A DNA stretch of 64,000 nt from Pseudolabrys sp963742345 (GCA_963742345.1 CAVULO010000008.1:518947-582946), one strand, 5' to 3'; shown: positions 1 to 9,778, numbered from the stretch's first letter. A program made the numbers and translations. The notes: generated by a model not told the origin, from the letters alone.

Positions 1-1
1 C

Positions 2-1252
2 TTCGTCACCGGCCTGGTGCAAACCTTCGTCTTCGCGCATGTTCTTAGCCCGCAACGCTTTTCAATATTCATCCTGGTCGCGGCCATCGGCTATTCGCTG
101 TGGCTTATCGATTTTGGTATCGTGAAGGTTCTGTTCGTGCGCCTGCGCGCACGGTTTCTCGCCAACAAGCGCGATGGCGCAATCGCCGGCCACACGACCG
201 CGGTCGTGCTTTTCTATTTTATGCTAGTGACGGCCGGCGCGTTGCTCTGTTTTGGTTTCATGGCGTTGCGCACCGGCGCTTCGCTGCAAGAGGCCGCCGA
301 GTTCGGCCTGTTCTTCCTGTTTATCGCGCTCAACCTGGTCTGGTTCGCGCTCCGCAATATCGCCATCGCCGTCGATGAATACGTGCTGTTCGAGGCGCTT
401 GAGACAATACGGCGCGCTGGCTATGTCATCGGGCTCGCAGCGGTTTTCTTCGGTCTGCCGATGATTTTGATGCTTATCGCGGTGAACGCGGTGTGGGGCG
501 CAGTGCTCGTTGTTTGCATCAGGCGTTTGGTTGCCCGCGGCGCCATGCGGTCGCGCATCATCGGCTTCGTTACCGATTTGCTGGGGTTCTTCCGTGCCAA
601 CCGCGTCGAGTTCATCCGCAGTGGCACTTTCGCGGCGAGTGAAATCTACATCTACAATTATCCCTATCTTATCGTGCCGATGCTGTTCGGTCTCGGCGCG
701 CCGCCGATCATACTCGACACAACTTTCAAGGTGTTCCGGGGCGGCGCAACCATCTTTGGCGCGGTATGCGACATCCTGATACCGCGCCAAACCAGTGCGC
801 TGGCTGAACGTGACGGGCCTACACTCGTGCGCGCGACGTTGCTGGCGGCCGCGCTATGCAGTGTTCCGGCGGCCGCAGCTTGCGTCATCCTCGCCCTGGG
901 CGCCGACAAACTGTTTGCATTCTTGCTGGGTACGGCCGCGACGATGCCACCGGAGACAACGCCCATCTTGATCGTGCTGGTGATCGCCAATCTGACGCAG
1001 ATGATCGCCTACAGCGTGCTGGTGCACACCGGCTTCTTCAAGGAAGTGGCGCGCATCGGTATGGGTGTGTCGTTGGCGATGACCGTAGCTGCGGCTTTTG
1101 CGATGGTCGGCCATCTCGATATCATTCGATTCCTTGAGCTCTATACCGCCATCTACAGCTGCGGTGCACTTGGCGCCCTGGTCGTGATGATCCGCGGGCC
1201 GGTCCGGCACGCCTATGGCGTCGGTGTCACGCCCAAGGTTGCGCTGCGATAG
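2..1252 (+). CDS. Flippase-like polytopic membrane protein, 5' end cut by the window
   Basis: About 416 residues are visible and the frame stays open to the first base, so the true start lies upstream. The protein is almost entirely hydrophobic, with ten or more predicted membrane segments separated by short basic loops such as RLRARFLANKRDG near the start. This layout resembles polysaccharide/oligosaccharide flippases of the MATE/Wzx superfamily, which move lipid-linked sugars across the inner membrane. I see no diagnostic catalytic motif, so the family call rests on topology and general resemblance. It reads toward the tRNA gene and ends about 30 bases before it. The frame is intact. Confidence 0.55.
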   Translation, partial: FVTGLVQTFVFAHVLSPQRFSIFILVAAIGYSLWLIDFGIVKVLFVRLRARFLANKRDGAIAGHTTAVVLFYFMLVTAGALLCFGFMALRTGASLQEAAEFGLFFLFIALNLVWFALRNIAIAVDEYVLFEALETIRRAGYVIGLAAVFFGLPMILMLIAVNAVWGAVLVVCIRRLVARGAMRSRIIGFVTDLLGFFRANRVEFIRSGTFAASEIYIYNYPYLIVPMLFGLGAPPIILDTTFKVFRGGATIFGAVCDILIPRQTSALAERDGPTLVRATLLAAALCSVPAAAACVILALGADKLFAFLLGTAATMPPETTPILIVLVIANLTQMIAYSVLVHTGFFKEVARIGMGVSLAMTVAAAFAMVGHLDIIRFLELYTAIYSCGALGALVVMIRGPVRHAYGVGVTPKVALR

Positions 1253-1282
1253 TGGCATCCCTATAGTCCGCGCCGTTCCGGT

Positions 1283-1360
1283 CGGGGCGTGGCGCAGCCC
1301 GGTTAGCGCACTTGTCTGGGGGACAAGGGGTCGTGGGTTCAAATCCCGCCGCCCCGACCA
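1283..1360 (+). tRNA. tRNA-Pro (anticodon GGG)
   Basis: A full cloverleaf can be drawn. The acceptor stem CGGGGCG pairs with CGCCCCG and is followed by ACCA, so CCA is encoded. The D arm is GCGC/GCGC, the anticodon stem is CTTGT/ACAAG around the loop CTGGGGG (anticodon GGG), and the T arm is GTGGG/CCCGC with the TTCAAAT loop. It reads CCC proline codons, and CCU by wobble. Confidence 0.97.
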
Positions 1361-1447
1361 AAAAAGCCAAAAACACTGAATTCCCCGGGCTTGAGAATGG
1401 ACAATCAGAGCTTCTGTCCAACCCTATGTGGCAATGCTGGGCAGAAA

Positions 1448-1487
1448 GGGCCGCGCTTTGGACGGGGTATAAGCCAGAGCGCGGCCC
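1448..1487. other. Long inverted repeat downstream of tRNA-Pro
   Basis: GGGCCGCGCT (1448-1457) is matched by AGCGCGGCCC (1478-1487), a perfect 10-bp stem with a 20-base loop. It lies between the tRNA and the T-tailed hairpin that follows. It may be part of a transcribed 3' trailer or a small RNA; no function is assigned. Confidence 0.5.
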
Positions 1488-1498
1488 GCTATTTAGGG

Positions 1499-1528
1499 AA
1501 GGCCGCCTTCACGGCGGCCTTTTCTTTG
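1499..1528 (+). terminator. Rho-independent terminator after tRNA-Pro
   Basis: The stem GGCCGCC (1501-1507) pairs with GGCGGCC (1513-1519) around TTCAC and is followed by TTTTCTTTG. The T-run is on the plus strand, so it should end transcription coming from the tRNA. The convergent ABC ATPase gene ends about 25 bases beyond. Confidence 0.8.
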
Positions 1529-1552
1529 TGTGGGTTGGCGCAGTCCCAATGC

Positions 1553-2318
1553 TTAGCGGTCACCAACCTCATCGTGGATCAATTCGCGTAATCTGCGTCG
1601 TAGTTTAAGATAGGAACTGTCGTCCTCGTCTCGCGGCCTCGGCAAATCGACATTGATGAACTCCTTCACCCGCCCCGGCCGGCGCGTCATCACCGCAATG
1701 CAATCCGACAGCTTGATGGCTTCGTCGATACTGTGGGTAACAAGCACGACCGTCTTGGGCTCCCGCTGCCAAATGCGAACGAGTTCATCTTGCATGAAGC
1801 TGCGGTTTTGGGCATCGAGTGCCGCGAAAGGCTCGTCCATCAACAGCAGTTGCGGTTGAACCGCGAGAGCGCGCGCAATTGCCACGCGTTGCCGCATTCC
1901 GCCCGATAGTTGATGCGGATACTTGTCTTCAAACCCGCCAAGCCCGACCAGATCAATGTAGTGCCTTGTGAGATCGGTCGCGCTTGTGCCTGGGCAATCC
2001 TTTCATCTCCAGACCGAACACGATGTTTTGCGAAGCGCTCATCCAGGGAAACAGCGCATAATCCTGGAAGATCATCGTATTTTGCCAACCGGGCGCACGG
2101 ATCGGAGCGTCGTCTACAACGATCGTGCCGGTTGTTGGGGGCTCAAAACCGGCTGCGATGTTGAGAAGAGTGGTCTTGCCGCAACCGCTGTGTCCGAGAA
2201 TGGCGCAGAATTGATGGTTCGGTACTTCGAAGGTTACATCGCGCAGCGCCATAACGCTGCCCGGCGCGTCACGATCACCGTAGATCTTCGACAAACCCTT
2301 GACCGACAGCCGACCCAT
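1553..2318 (-). CDS. NitT/TauT-type ABC transporter ATPase (one frameshift)
   Basis: This is the energising subunit of an inner-membrane importer of the nitrate/sulfonate/taurine class. In order it shows the Walker A GHSGCGKTTLL, a Q-loop (MIFQDYALFPW), the ABC signature LSGGMRQR, Walker B LLLMDEP and the H-loop VTHSIDEA, all matching SsuB/TauB proteins. The reading frame breaks once between about 1960 and 2000: after KGLPRHK the continuation (HYIDLVGL, GFEDKYPHQ) is in another frame. Joined length is about 255 residues, normal for the family. It is the last gene of the leftward iclR operon, 9 bases after the permease. The break is probably a sequencing indel. Confidence 0.85.
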
Positions 2319-2327
2319 TGCACGACC

Positions 2328-3236
2328 TTATTTACTCAGCGCCAACGACCACGGCAGGAAATGGCGGCCCAAAATACGAATGGCGGTGTCGATCAGAAAT
2401 CCGACCACACCGATCGCAAGCATGCCGACCGTAATTATGTCGGTGCGAAGCATGCTGCGCGCGTCGTTGATAAGAAAACCAAGCCCTGAATTTGCGCCGA
2501 CCAGTTCTGCGGCCACCAGTGCCATCCAGCCGACCCCAAGCCCTATTCGCACGCCGGTGATTATCTGAGGCAGTGCGCCCTTGAGCACGATGCGAGTGAG
2601 CACCTTGTGCTCCGGCGCACCAAGGCTACGGGCTGCGCGCACGAGATTCGGATCGATATTTTTCACGCCGACAATCGTATTCACCAGGATCGGAAAAAAC
2701 ATTCCCAGAAAAATGATGAATTCGTTTTGCTCGTCGCCGATCCCGAACCACAAAATGCTGAGCGGAATCCACGCGAGCGGCGGGATCGGACGCAAAATCT
2801 CCATGATCGGATTGACCTGGTTGTACACAAGCCGCCACCAGCCCATCGCAATACCGAGCGGAATGGCAGTCGCAGCGATCAGAAATGCCGATGCTTCGCG
2901 CTTGAGACTGGCCAGCAGATGAAAGAAAAGCTCGCCGGACGCGATCATCCCCGCGGCGGTTTTGGCGATCGTGGTCGGCGCCGGCATGAGCACGGCCATG
3001 TGCGGATCGATGCGCGGCAGCCAGATCGTGGACGCGAATTGCCAGGCGAGAATTACAACCGCAAGCAAGACGAGATTGGGCAGGAAAGCCAAGAAACGGA
3101 CCATCCGAAGGCGACCTCTTACACCCGCCGGCCGCGGTGCGATCGTGGGCGGCAAGGCCGGATGATGTGCCGTCGCGGGCACCGGTTCAGAGCCGCTGAT
3201 CGGTGCTACGTTTTCGCTCTGCATCGACGCGCTCAA
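2328..3236 (-). CDS. NitT/TauT-type ABC transporter permease
   Basis: This 302-residue inner-membrane protein has an N-terminal proline-rich cytoplasmic tail, a first membrane segment (about residues 50-70) and five or six in all. The EAA loop that docks on the ATPase is clear (AARSLGAPEHKVLTRIV). It matches SsuC/TauC permeases of the binding-protein-dependent family. The start at 3236 gives an unusually long tail; an internal start at MVRFLAF would also be plausible. It sits between the binding protein and ATPase genes in one transcription unit and is intact. Confidence 0.88.
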   Translation of the reverse strand: MSASMQSENVAPISGSEPVPATAHHPALPPTIAPRPAGVRGRLRMVRFLAFLPNLVLLAVVILAWQFASTIWLPRIDPHMAVLMPAPTTIAKTAAGMIASGELFFHLLASLKREASAFLIAATAIPLGIAMGWWRLVYNQVNPIMEILRPIPPLAWIPLSILWFGIGDEQNEFIIFLGMFFPILVNTIVGVKNIDPNLVRAARSLGAPEHKVLTRIVLKGALPQIITGVRIGLGVGWMALVAAELVGANSGLGFLINDARSMLRTDIITVGMLAIGVVGFLIDTAIRILGRHFLPWSLALSK

Positions 3237-3263
3237 CGAGGATCTTTCTCACCGCAGACTGTT

Positions 3264-3295
3264 CCGCGGGGTTCTCGTGCTGCGAAGCCCCGCGG
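3264..3295. other. Intercistronic hairpin between binding protein and permease genes
   Basis: CCGCGGGG (3264-3271) pairs with CCCCGCGG (3288-3295), and the inner TTC/GAA extends the stem. The T-run lies on the plus strand, opposite to transcription here, so it is not a classical terminator for this operon. A hairpin directly after a binding-protein gene often protects that mRNA and lowers expression of the downstream permease and ATPase; that role is inferred. Confidence 0.5.
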
Positions 3296-3300
3296 ATTTT

Positions 3301-4592
3301 TCATGGCATGCCGATTACGGGCTTGTAGGTCTTGCCACCGAAGGTCCATGGCCTGGTCAGATCGCCCGATTCCGGCCAGGCCTGCGGCTCCTTGAGCGTA
3401 TTGACGTTCGCATAGGTCGGATACGGAAGACTGCCGATTTTTCCGCTCCAGTTCGCCGGGATGAACGGCGCCTGCGACGGGATTTTCCAGCCCAGCTTCT
3501 CGTAGGTCTTGGCCATGAAGTGCGTATCAAAGGAGTCTTCGTAGTCCTTGGCGGTCAGCACCTTGGTGACGCGGTTGCGATCCTTCAGCCATTTCGCGAT
3601 TCGGGCGTTCTCCTCGCCCCACAGCTTTGCGAACGGATAGCTGTAGGTCGGCTTGTAGAGATTGTTGTAGAGCTGAGTTTGCTGAAGCAGCAGCGGCTTT
3701 CCGAAACACCTTCAGCGTCGGCTCTTCCGCAAGGAAGTCCGCCGCCTTGTCCGGATTGAGCCGGATCCAGAGCGTCGCTTCCATAAAGGCGTCGCTGATC
3801 GCCTGGACGACATCCGGCACGTTATCGATCAACTCCTGCCGCACGTAGAACATGCCTTCATAGAAATTGTACGGAAAGATCGTATCGACCTCCCGTCCGG
3901 TCTTGCGATCTCCGTAATGATCGTGACCGACGGCTCCCATGGAACGACGGCGCCGATGCCCTTCGCCATCAATAGTTGCTCGGCGGGCGGCATGTTCTTC
4001 AAGATCACGTCCTTGCCGATCTGCAAGCCCGACCACCTCGGCGGCCTGCGTGAAATAGAATTCGGCGGACGAGCCTGTAACGATGCCGATTGTTGCGGGC
4101 GGATTGCTGCCCTTGAAATCGGCGAGCTGTCTTGATCGGCGAGTCTACGGGAACGACCGTCGAATGCTTCAGGTTCGGAGCCACGACCGCAATGGCGCGA
4201 ACCGGAACGCCGCGATCGAGCAGCGAGGTGAAGGGAAAGTTTCCGCCGTTACCGACCTGAATGCGCGCGGATGCAACCGCTTCGTTGACATCGGGACCGG
4301 CGGCGAACACCTGAAATTTGGCTTCCAGCCCACGCTTTTCCAGAAGCCCGGCCTTGTCCATGACGACATTAATGGTGTTTTGACCGGAGAATGGTCCTTG
4401 CCAACCGAATCCGAGAGGCCACCAGCCTTTCTGTTTGAGCCACGCAATCGATTTGTCGGAGACTTTCTCGTAGGGCTGCGGCCAGCCCCAATCCGTAAAG
4501 CTTTGCGCCGACGCCGGAGCCATGCCGCAAACCAACCCGGCGAACGCCGCTGCGGCCACCAGGCCGAACCTCGCTCCTGACTGCTTTTGCAT
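3301..4592 (-). CDS. NitT/TauT-type ABC transporter substrate-binding protein (several frameshifts)
   Basis: This is the periplasmic binding protein for the adjacent permease and ATPase. The start at 4592 is supported by GGGGAGGA just upstream and gives a clear signal peptide (hydrophobic core, then ASAQS). The next residues are Trp-rich (FTDWGWPQPYEKVSDKS). The TauA/SsuA-like core can be followed through frame changes near 4135, 4022, 3912 and 3702, for example TGSSAEFYF, QIGKDVILKNM, FYEGMFYVRQELID and KPLLLQQTQLYNNLY. Joined length is about 430 residues. Four indels in 0.9 kb, with all motifs retained, suggest sequence error rather than decay. The ligand is unknown; context suggests a small organic anion such as a sulfonate or carboxylate. 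Confidence 0.8.
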
Positions 4593-4685
4593 TACACTCC
4601 TCCCCGTTTCCGTTTGTTTGAATGTCAAAGGCAAATGCGTGCGGAACTCGATTGCTCCTGTAACTTCTGGCGCGGGCCTTCCTCG

Positions 4686-5164
4686 TTAGATCGGCTCGAT
4701 GACAAACAGCGTGCGGCCGTATTCGACCAATTCGGTGTTCTCCGCGCCGATTTGCACGATGCGTCCGGCAACCTCGGAATTGATGGTGGTGAACAACTTC
4801 ATCACCTCGATCAGACAAAGCGGCTGACCTTTGCGAACGACGGTGCCGATTTCGACAAAAGGCGCCGCATTCCGGATTCGGCGCCCGATAGAAAGTGCCT
4901 ACCATCGGAGCCACAACCTCGATTTGGCCCGCATCCGCTGCGACCTTGAGCGGGACGCTGCGCGCCTCGCGAGCAGCTGACCGAGGCGTAGCAGCAGGCT
5001 GCAGGAGGACGTGTCGTGTATTCGGCTTTGGCCGCAGACGTCGGGGATGCGCCATTCCGGCGCACAACAAGCTTCATATCGGCGGTTTCGACAATGAGTT
5101 CATCGCAGGAACTATTGTCGATCAGCTTCAGAATTTCCGCGATTTCGTCGTAGCTCAGGCTCAC
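4686..5164 (-). CDS. Biotin carboxyl carrier protein, AccB-like (frameshifted)
   Basis: This cytoplasmic carrier holds covalently bound biotin and shuttles carboxyl groups between biotin carboxylase and carboxyltransferase. The N-terminal region SYDEIAEILKLIDNS matches AccB. The C-terminal biotinyl domain reads VAPMVGTFYRAPNP, then LCLIEVMKLFTTI with the biotinylated Lys in EVMKL, and ends near LFVIEPI. Frame changes lie near 4985 and 4875, the second in a TTTT run. The start is GTG at 5164, preceded by AGGAG and overlapping the iclR stop by four bases (GTGA), so translation is probably coupled. Its likely partners (carboxylase, carboxyltransferase) are on the opposite strand of the same divergon, so this is probably not the housekeeping AccB. 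Confidence 0.85.
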
Positions 5165-6036
5165 ACGCGCTCCTGTTCGGTCGGATCGCGTCCCACTTCG
5201 TCGATGGTTGCCGTCAATCGCCCTGCCGCAGCTTGCAGCAAGCGGAACATGCTGCAAACCCTGCTGCAATGACATGCGCGCGAGCGGCGCGGAGACCGCA
5301 AGAGCCGCGACGCGGTGCCCACTCGGCGAGCGCACCGGAACCGCGACGCATACTACGCCGGCCAGAAATTCCTGGTTGTCGATCGAGACCTCGGTTGTCC
5401 CGAATCTTCTCCAGCTCCGTCTCCAGCTGCGGCCACGTCCGTGATGGTGTTTTCGGTGTACCGATACAATGGAATCGCGCGCAGCAGCAGAGCGCGTTTT
5501 TGTGCCGGCAGCTGGCTCAAAAACAGCTTGCCCATGGATGTGCAGTGCAGCGGCACGCGTGAGCCCGGCTCGAAACGCAGTCCGAAGGGCCACGCCGACT
5601 CCACACGATCGAGATAGACGACATGACTGCCGCTCATCACGCCGAAATTGCAGGTCTCACCGATCTCCTGGGACAGTGCTTCCAGAATTGCGTGGCGCGG
5701 GGCGCGCAGCATTGAAGCGGCAACAATACCGAGTCCGAGCTGCACCATGCGCGCGCCAGGCACGAAGCGGCGACTGCCCGGTTCGCGTTGCAGCAGCCCT
5801 TCACTCTCCAGCATCCGAACAATGCGGTGGGCGGTTGGCTTGGGAAGCCCGAGCAGCACGCCGAGCTCGGACACCCCGAGCGGACGTCGCGTCGTCGCCA
5901 TCGCCTCGAGAATTGCGACGGCCTTGACGGTGGGAAACGCCTTTGCCGGTTGCTGCCCCCTGGACGGTGCGCGGCGTTCGAGCTCGCCTTGGAGCCGGCC
6001 GCCGTCCGAAAGTTGGGTGCTCAGTGGAGGCTGCAT
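5161..6036 (-). CDS. IclR-family transcriptional regulator (frameshifted near the C terminus)
   Basis: It has an N-terminal winged helix (about residues 40-90; VSELGVLLGLPKPTAHRIVR is the recognition region) and an IclR effector domain containing NFGVMSGSHVVYLDRVES and CTSMGKLFLSQL. Two frame changes lie at about 5395-5440, after ENTITDVAA, and one near 5235; the joined end reads LQAAAGRLTATIDEVG, then DPTEQERV and stop at 5161-5163. Length is about 290 residues. It is the first leftward gene, coupled to the biotin carrier gene, and faces the carboxylase operon across 110 bases. It is therefore the obvious local controller, probably answering to a pathway intermediate. A longer in-frame extension toward 6684 overlaps the carboxylase gene and was not used. 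Confidence 0.9.
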
Positions 6037-6146
6037 AGGAAGTATCAAAAACCGAAACAAAACGTCTTGCAATATGAATTTGTCCAATGCGACAGTTGAG
6101 CGGTCCACTTGCGCAGACAGGTGACGACACAACTGGGAGGCGAGCG
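6037..6146. promoter_or_regulatory. Divergent promoter/operator region between iclR and the carboxylase operon
   Basis: This 110-base AT-richer spacer separates the two opposed transcription units. It contains a small dyad TGTC-CAATGC-GACA (about 6086-6099), and GGGAGG lies 8 bases before the carboxylase ATG. IclR proteins usually bind such divergent spacers. The exact promoter boxes and operator cannot be assigned from sequence alone. Confidence 0.45.
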
Positions 6147-7497
6147 ATGCGGCGAGTGCTGGTCGCCAATCGCGGCGAGATCGCGCTGCGAGCGATCCGA
6201 GCCTGCCGCCAGCTTGGGCTCGAGAGCGTCGCCGTCTATTCATCCGCTGATGCGAATTCGTCTCACCGCTGGGCGGCCGACCATGCCATTTGCATCGGGC
6301 CGCCGCCGGCCACCGCAAGCTACCTGAACGCAGGCGCGCTGCTTGAAACCGCACGTCGCGACGAAATGCGACGCGGTCTATCCGGGCTACGGTTTTCTGG
6401 CCGAGAACAGCACTTTTGCGGAACGCTGTAGCGAAGCCGGGCTGACTTTCATCGGCCCCGACGGCGAGTGCATCGCCCGCATGGGAGACAAAGTCGCCGC
6501 GCGCCAGACTGCCGCATCCATCGGAATCCCGATCGTACCTGGATCCGAACACGGCTTTACGTCCGCTGCACCTGCCAATGTGGTTGCGCATAGTCTCGGG
6601 TTTCCGCTGTTGCTTAAGGCAAGCGGCGGTGGCGGCGGCCGTGGCATGCGCGTTGTTACACGCCCCGAAGACTTCCATGCGCAATTCGAGCAGGCCTCAG
6701 CCGAGGCACAAGCAGCGTTCGGCAACGCGGAAATCTATCTTGAGCGGTTCTTCCCACAGGTCCGGCACATCGAGATACAGGTATTCGGCGACCGGCACGG
6801 CAACCATGTTCATCTTGGCGAACGCGATTGCAGCGTGCAGCGGCGACACCAGAAACTTGTCGAGGAATCACCCTCACCCGCGCTCGATCAAGCCACGCGC
6901 GCCCGTATGGCGGAGGCAGCCGTCGCCTTGATCAAGGCACTCGGTTACGTCAATGCCGGGACGGTCGAATTCATCTTCGACCCCGCCAGCGGAAAATTCT
7001 TTTTCATCGAGATGAACACTCGCATTCAGGTCGAACATCCGGTGACGGAGATGGTCACAGGCACCGATCTTGTCCGCGAGCAATTTCGTGTCGCTGCCGG
7101 GGAAAAACTCTCGTTCGGCTCGACATTCCCCCAGGGGCGCACCGCAATCGAATTCCGTATCAACGCCGAGGACGCCGAGCGCGATTTTCGGCCTTCGCCG
7201 GGCACGCTCAAGCGATGGCGTCCGCCAAGCGGGCGCGACATCCGCATCGACAGCCACGTCTACGAAAACTACGCCGTCCCGCCCTATTACGATTCCATGT
7301 TGGCCAAACTCATCGTCACGGGCCCCGATCGCGCCGCCGCAATGAATGTTGCCAGTTCGGCGCTGGCCCGCTTCCAGGTATCCGGACTCGAAACGACCGT
7401 TCCGTTCCACGCCAGACTTTTGCAACAGCCCGAATTCATGCGAGCGGAGGTGCATACCAGGTGGGTGGAGGAAAATTTGCAAATGGTGACGCACTGA
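6147..7497 (+). CDS. Biotin carboxylase subunit, AccC-like (one frameshift)
   Basis: It catalyses ATP- and bicarbonate-dependent carboxylation of biotin on the carrier protein. It opens with MRRVLVANRGEIALRAIRAC, typical of AccC. The ATP-grasp glycine-rich loop KASGGGGGRGMRVV and the late motif NTRIQVEHPVTEM, which holds conserved active-site residues, are both present. The frame breaks once between about 6345 and 6362 (ALLETA, then TKCDAVYPGYGFLAEN); the total length of 1351 bases is one base off a multiple of three. Joined length is about 450 residues, the family norm. GGGAGG precedes the ATG. The stop TGA overlaps the next ATG (TGATG). Confidence 0.92.
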
Positions 7498-8951
7498 TGG
7501 GTAGCGGGCGAACCATCAATCTGGTCGACGTGACGCTGCGCGACGCGCACCAATGCCTATGGGCGACACGCATGACGACCGCGATGATGGCGGATCTTGC
7601 GCCGCGGCTCGATCGCGCCGGATTTGAAGCGATCGACCTGGTAGGCGGGGCCGTCTTCGATGTCTGCGTGCGGTACTTGCGCGAAGACCCCTGGGAGCGA
7701 ATGCGCATCCTCAGCAGCTGGGTCAAGCAAACGCCGTTGATTGTGATGACGCGCGGCCAGAGTTTGTTCACGTTCGAGTTCTTTCCCGACGACATCGTCG
7801 AGCTGACGGCGGAAAGGATATTCGCCAACGGCATTCGCTATCACACGCCCTATGACGCGTTGAACGATATGCGGAATATGCAAGTGCCGGTACGTGCGGC
7901 GAAAACAGTCGGGCTCTACACCGCGGGCGGCGTCGTCTACACGATCAGCCCGGTCCACACCGATGCCTATTATGCGCGCAAGACACGCGAACTTGTGTCA
8001 CTCGGGGTCGATGCTGTTTACATCAAGGATCCAAGCGGCCTATTGACGCCCGAACGCGCGATGACACTCGTTCCAGCGCTAAAGGCCGCATGTGGAAAGT
8101 TGCCTCTACACCTGCACTCCCACTGCCTCACCGGGCTCGCGCCTTATACGGCGTGCCGCGCCGTCGAGCTCGGCGTAGACGTGGTCCACACAGCGACCTC
8201 GGTACTGGCAAATGGAGCCTCGCACCCCGCCACCGAATGGTTCGTTGAAAACATAAGACGTGACGGTTTTAACGTTCCTGTCGATCTTGCGCCTGTTGAA
8301 GAGGTCGCCGACCGCCTGCGCTACATTGCCAGACGCGAAGGCAAACCGGTCGGCACCATCGTTGACTATGACGCCTTCCATTACGAGCATCAGATGCCGG
8401 GCGGAATGGTGTCCAACCTGAAGTCTCAACTCGCCCCGCTGGGTATTGCGGACCGACTTCCGGAAGTTCTCGAGGAAGCAGCCCGCGTGCGCTGCGAACT
8501 GGGCTACCCGATCATTGTCAGTCCTTTCGCGCAATTTGTCATGACGCAGGCCGTCCTCAACGTCATGGGAAAGGAGCGTTACGGCACGGTTCCTGACGAA
8601 GTGAAAAAATACGTGCTCGGCTACTACGGCGAAATCGCCGGGCCGATTGAACCTAATCTTTATGATCGCATCGCCAAGGGCGCCGAGCCGACATCAGCAC
8701 GGCCTGGTGATCTGTTGGAGCCCGGAATTCCGAAAATCCGGCGTGAGCGCGGCCCATTTGCATCCGACGACGACCTCTTGCTGGCGGCTTTTTATGCGGA
8801 CCGCGAATATGACGCGCTAAAGGCGGCGGGACCCATCAAGATCGACTATCCACTGGCCTCAACGCCGCTCATTACTCTGCTCAGGGAAATAACGCAGCGG
8901 CGCGATATCCGATCGATCCATCTCATCCATCAGCCTGGACAACTGGCATGA
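7497..8951 (+). CDS. Carboxyltransferase subunit of the pyruvate carboxylase/oxaloacetate decarboxylase type
   Basis: This 484-residue protein is a TIM-barrel carboxyltransferase, the class that moves CO2 between carboxybiotin and the carbon next to a ketone (as in pyruvate to oxaloacetate, or the 5S subunit of transcarboxylase). Visible motifs are the metal-ligand Asp in VDVTLRDAHQCLWATRM, the carbamylatable Lys in VYIKDPSGLL, the metal histidines in LHLHSHC and the conserved QMPGGMVSNL. It lacks a fused biotin domain, so it must use the separate carrier encoded at 4686-5164. The start overlaps the carboxylase stop and its own stop overlaps the next start (ATGA). The acceptor is unknown; pyruvate is the default, another methyl ketone is possible given the next gene. 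Intact. Confidence 0.9.
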   Translation: MGSGRTINLVDVTLRDAHQCLWATRMTTAMMADLAPRLDRAGFEAIDLVGGAVFDVCVRYLREDPWERMRILSSWVKQTPLIVMTRGQSLFTFEFFPDDIVELTAERIFANGIRYHTPYDALNDMRNMQVPVRAAKTVGLYTAGGVVYTISPVHTDAYYARKTRELVSLGVDAVYIKDPSGLLTPERAMTLVPALKAACGKLPLHLHSHCLTGLAPYTACRAVELGVDVVHTATSVLANGASHPATEWFVENIRRDGFNVPVDLAPVEEVADRLRYIARREGKPVGTIVDYDAFHYEHQMPGGMVSNLKSQLAPLGIADRLPEVLEEAARVRCELGYPIIVSPFAQFVMTQAVLNVMGKERYGTVPDEVKKYVLGYYGEIAGPIEPNLYDRIAKGAEPTSARPGDLLEPGIPKIRRERGPFASDDDLLLAAFYADREYDALKAAGPIKIDYPLASTPLITLLREITQRRDIRSIHLIHQPGQLA

Positions 8952-9778
8952 CGGTCCCCGCCATCATCACTGTTGCGATTACCGGCGCCATTCCGCGCAA
9001 GGCCGACACGCCGGCGGTCCCCGTTACGCCCAGCGAACAGATCGAATCCACCCACCAAGCATTTGAAGCCGGGGCCTCGGTCGCACATATCCATGTGCGC
9101 AATCCCGATGAAAGCCCAAGCTCAGATCCACAGCTTTTCGCCCAAGTTCAAGAGGGAATCGTCAAACATTGCCCGAAGATGATTGTGCAGTTTTCGACCG
9201 GCGGCCGCGGGCGAAGCCAAACCGAACGCGGGCGGATGCTTTATCTCAAGCCCGATATGGCATCGCTCGCCACTGGCTCGGTCAATTTTCCGGCGCAGAT
9301 CTACGAGAACCCACCGCAGCTCGTCGAAGAGCTCGCGCGCTCGATGCTCGAAAACAACGTCAAGCCCGAGATTGAGGTTTTCGATGTAGCCATGCTTTAC
9401 AACGCAAAAAACCTCGCCGACCGTGGTTTGCTTAAACGGCCATGTCAGGTTCAATTCGTAATGGGCATTCCCAATGCGCTACCCGCCCGGCGCAAGTTAC
9501 TCGAATTTTTGATCTCGGAGCTCAGGGATTTGATGCCCGATGCGACCTGGTCAGCTGCAGGAATTGGACGTCACCAGCTGGAAATTAATCACTGGTGCCT
9601 CGAGCTCGGTGGACACGTTCGCACGGGCCTGGAGGACAACATCAAGTTCGACAAGGACCGTCTCGCCCGCAGCAACGCCGAGTTGGTTTCGCGCGTGGCC
9701 GAATTGTGCACAAGATATGGACGACACGCGGCAAGCGCCGCAGAGGCACGACAAATTATGCAACTGCCGACAGGATAA
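8948..9778 (+). CDS. BKACE family beta-keto acid cleavage enzyme (DUF849)
   Basis: Enzymes of this family (prototype Kce) condense a beta-keto acid with acetyl-CoA and release acetoacetate plus a new CoA ester, using a zinc ion held by an HxH pair and a Glu. This 276-residue TIM-barrel protein shows the HxH in AHIHVRNP, the substrate loop QFSTGGRGRSQTERGR, and GHVRTGLEDN containing the likely Glu ligand. Known substrates include 3-keto-5-aminohexanoate, dehydrocarnitine and others, so specificity cannot be read off. Overlap with the carboxyltransferase stop strongly links the two reactions. It uses the kind of product, a beta-keto acid, that the carboxyltransferase would make. Intact. Confidence 0.92.
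   Translation: MTVPAIITVAITGAIPRKADTPAVPVTPSEQIESTHQAFEAGASVAHIHVRNPDESPSSDPQLFAQVQEGIVKHCPKMIVQFSTGGRGRSQTERGRMLYLKPDMASLATGSVNFPAQIYENPPQLVEELARSMLENNVKPEIEVFDVAMLYNAKNLADRGLLKRPCQVQFVMGIPNALPARRKLLEFLISELRDLMPDATWSAAGIGRHQLEINHWCLELGGHVRTGLEDNIKFDKDRLARSNAELVSRVAELCTRYGRHAASAAEARQIMQLPTG

Noticed and set aside
6037..6684. N-terminal extension of IclR toward 6684
   Set aside because: It overlaps the biotin carboxylase gene on the other strand, has no family similarity, and IclR proteins begin near 6036.
6828..7496. Upstream extension of the carboxyltransferase frame
   Set aside because: The segment is out of frame with the carboxylase that clearly occupies it; the true start is the ATG at 7497.
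8106..8534. Minus-strand frame of 142 codons inside the carboxyltransferase gene
   Set aside because: It is fully antisense to a gene with all catalytic motifs and has no start signal.
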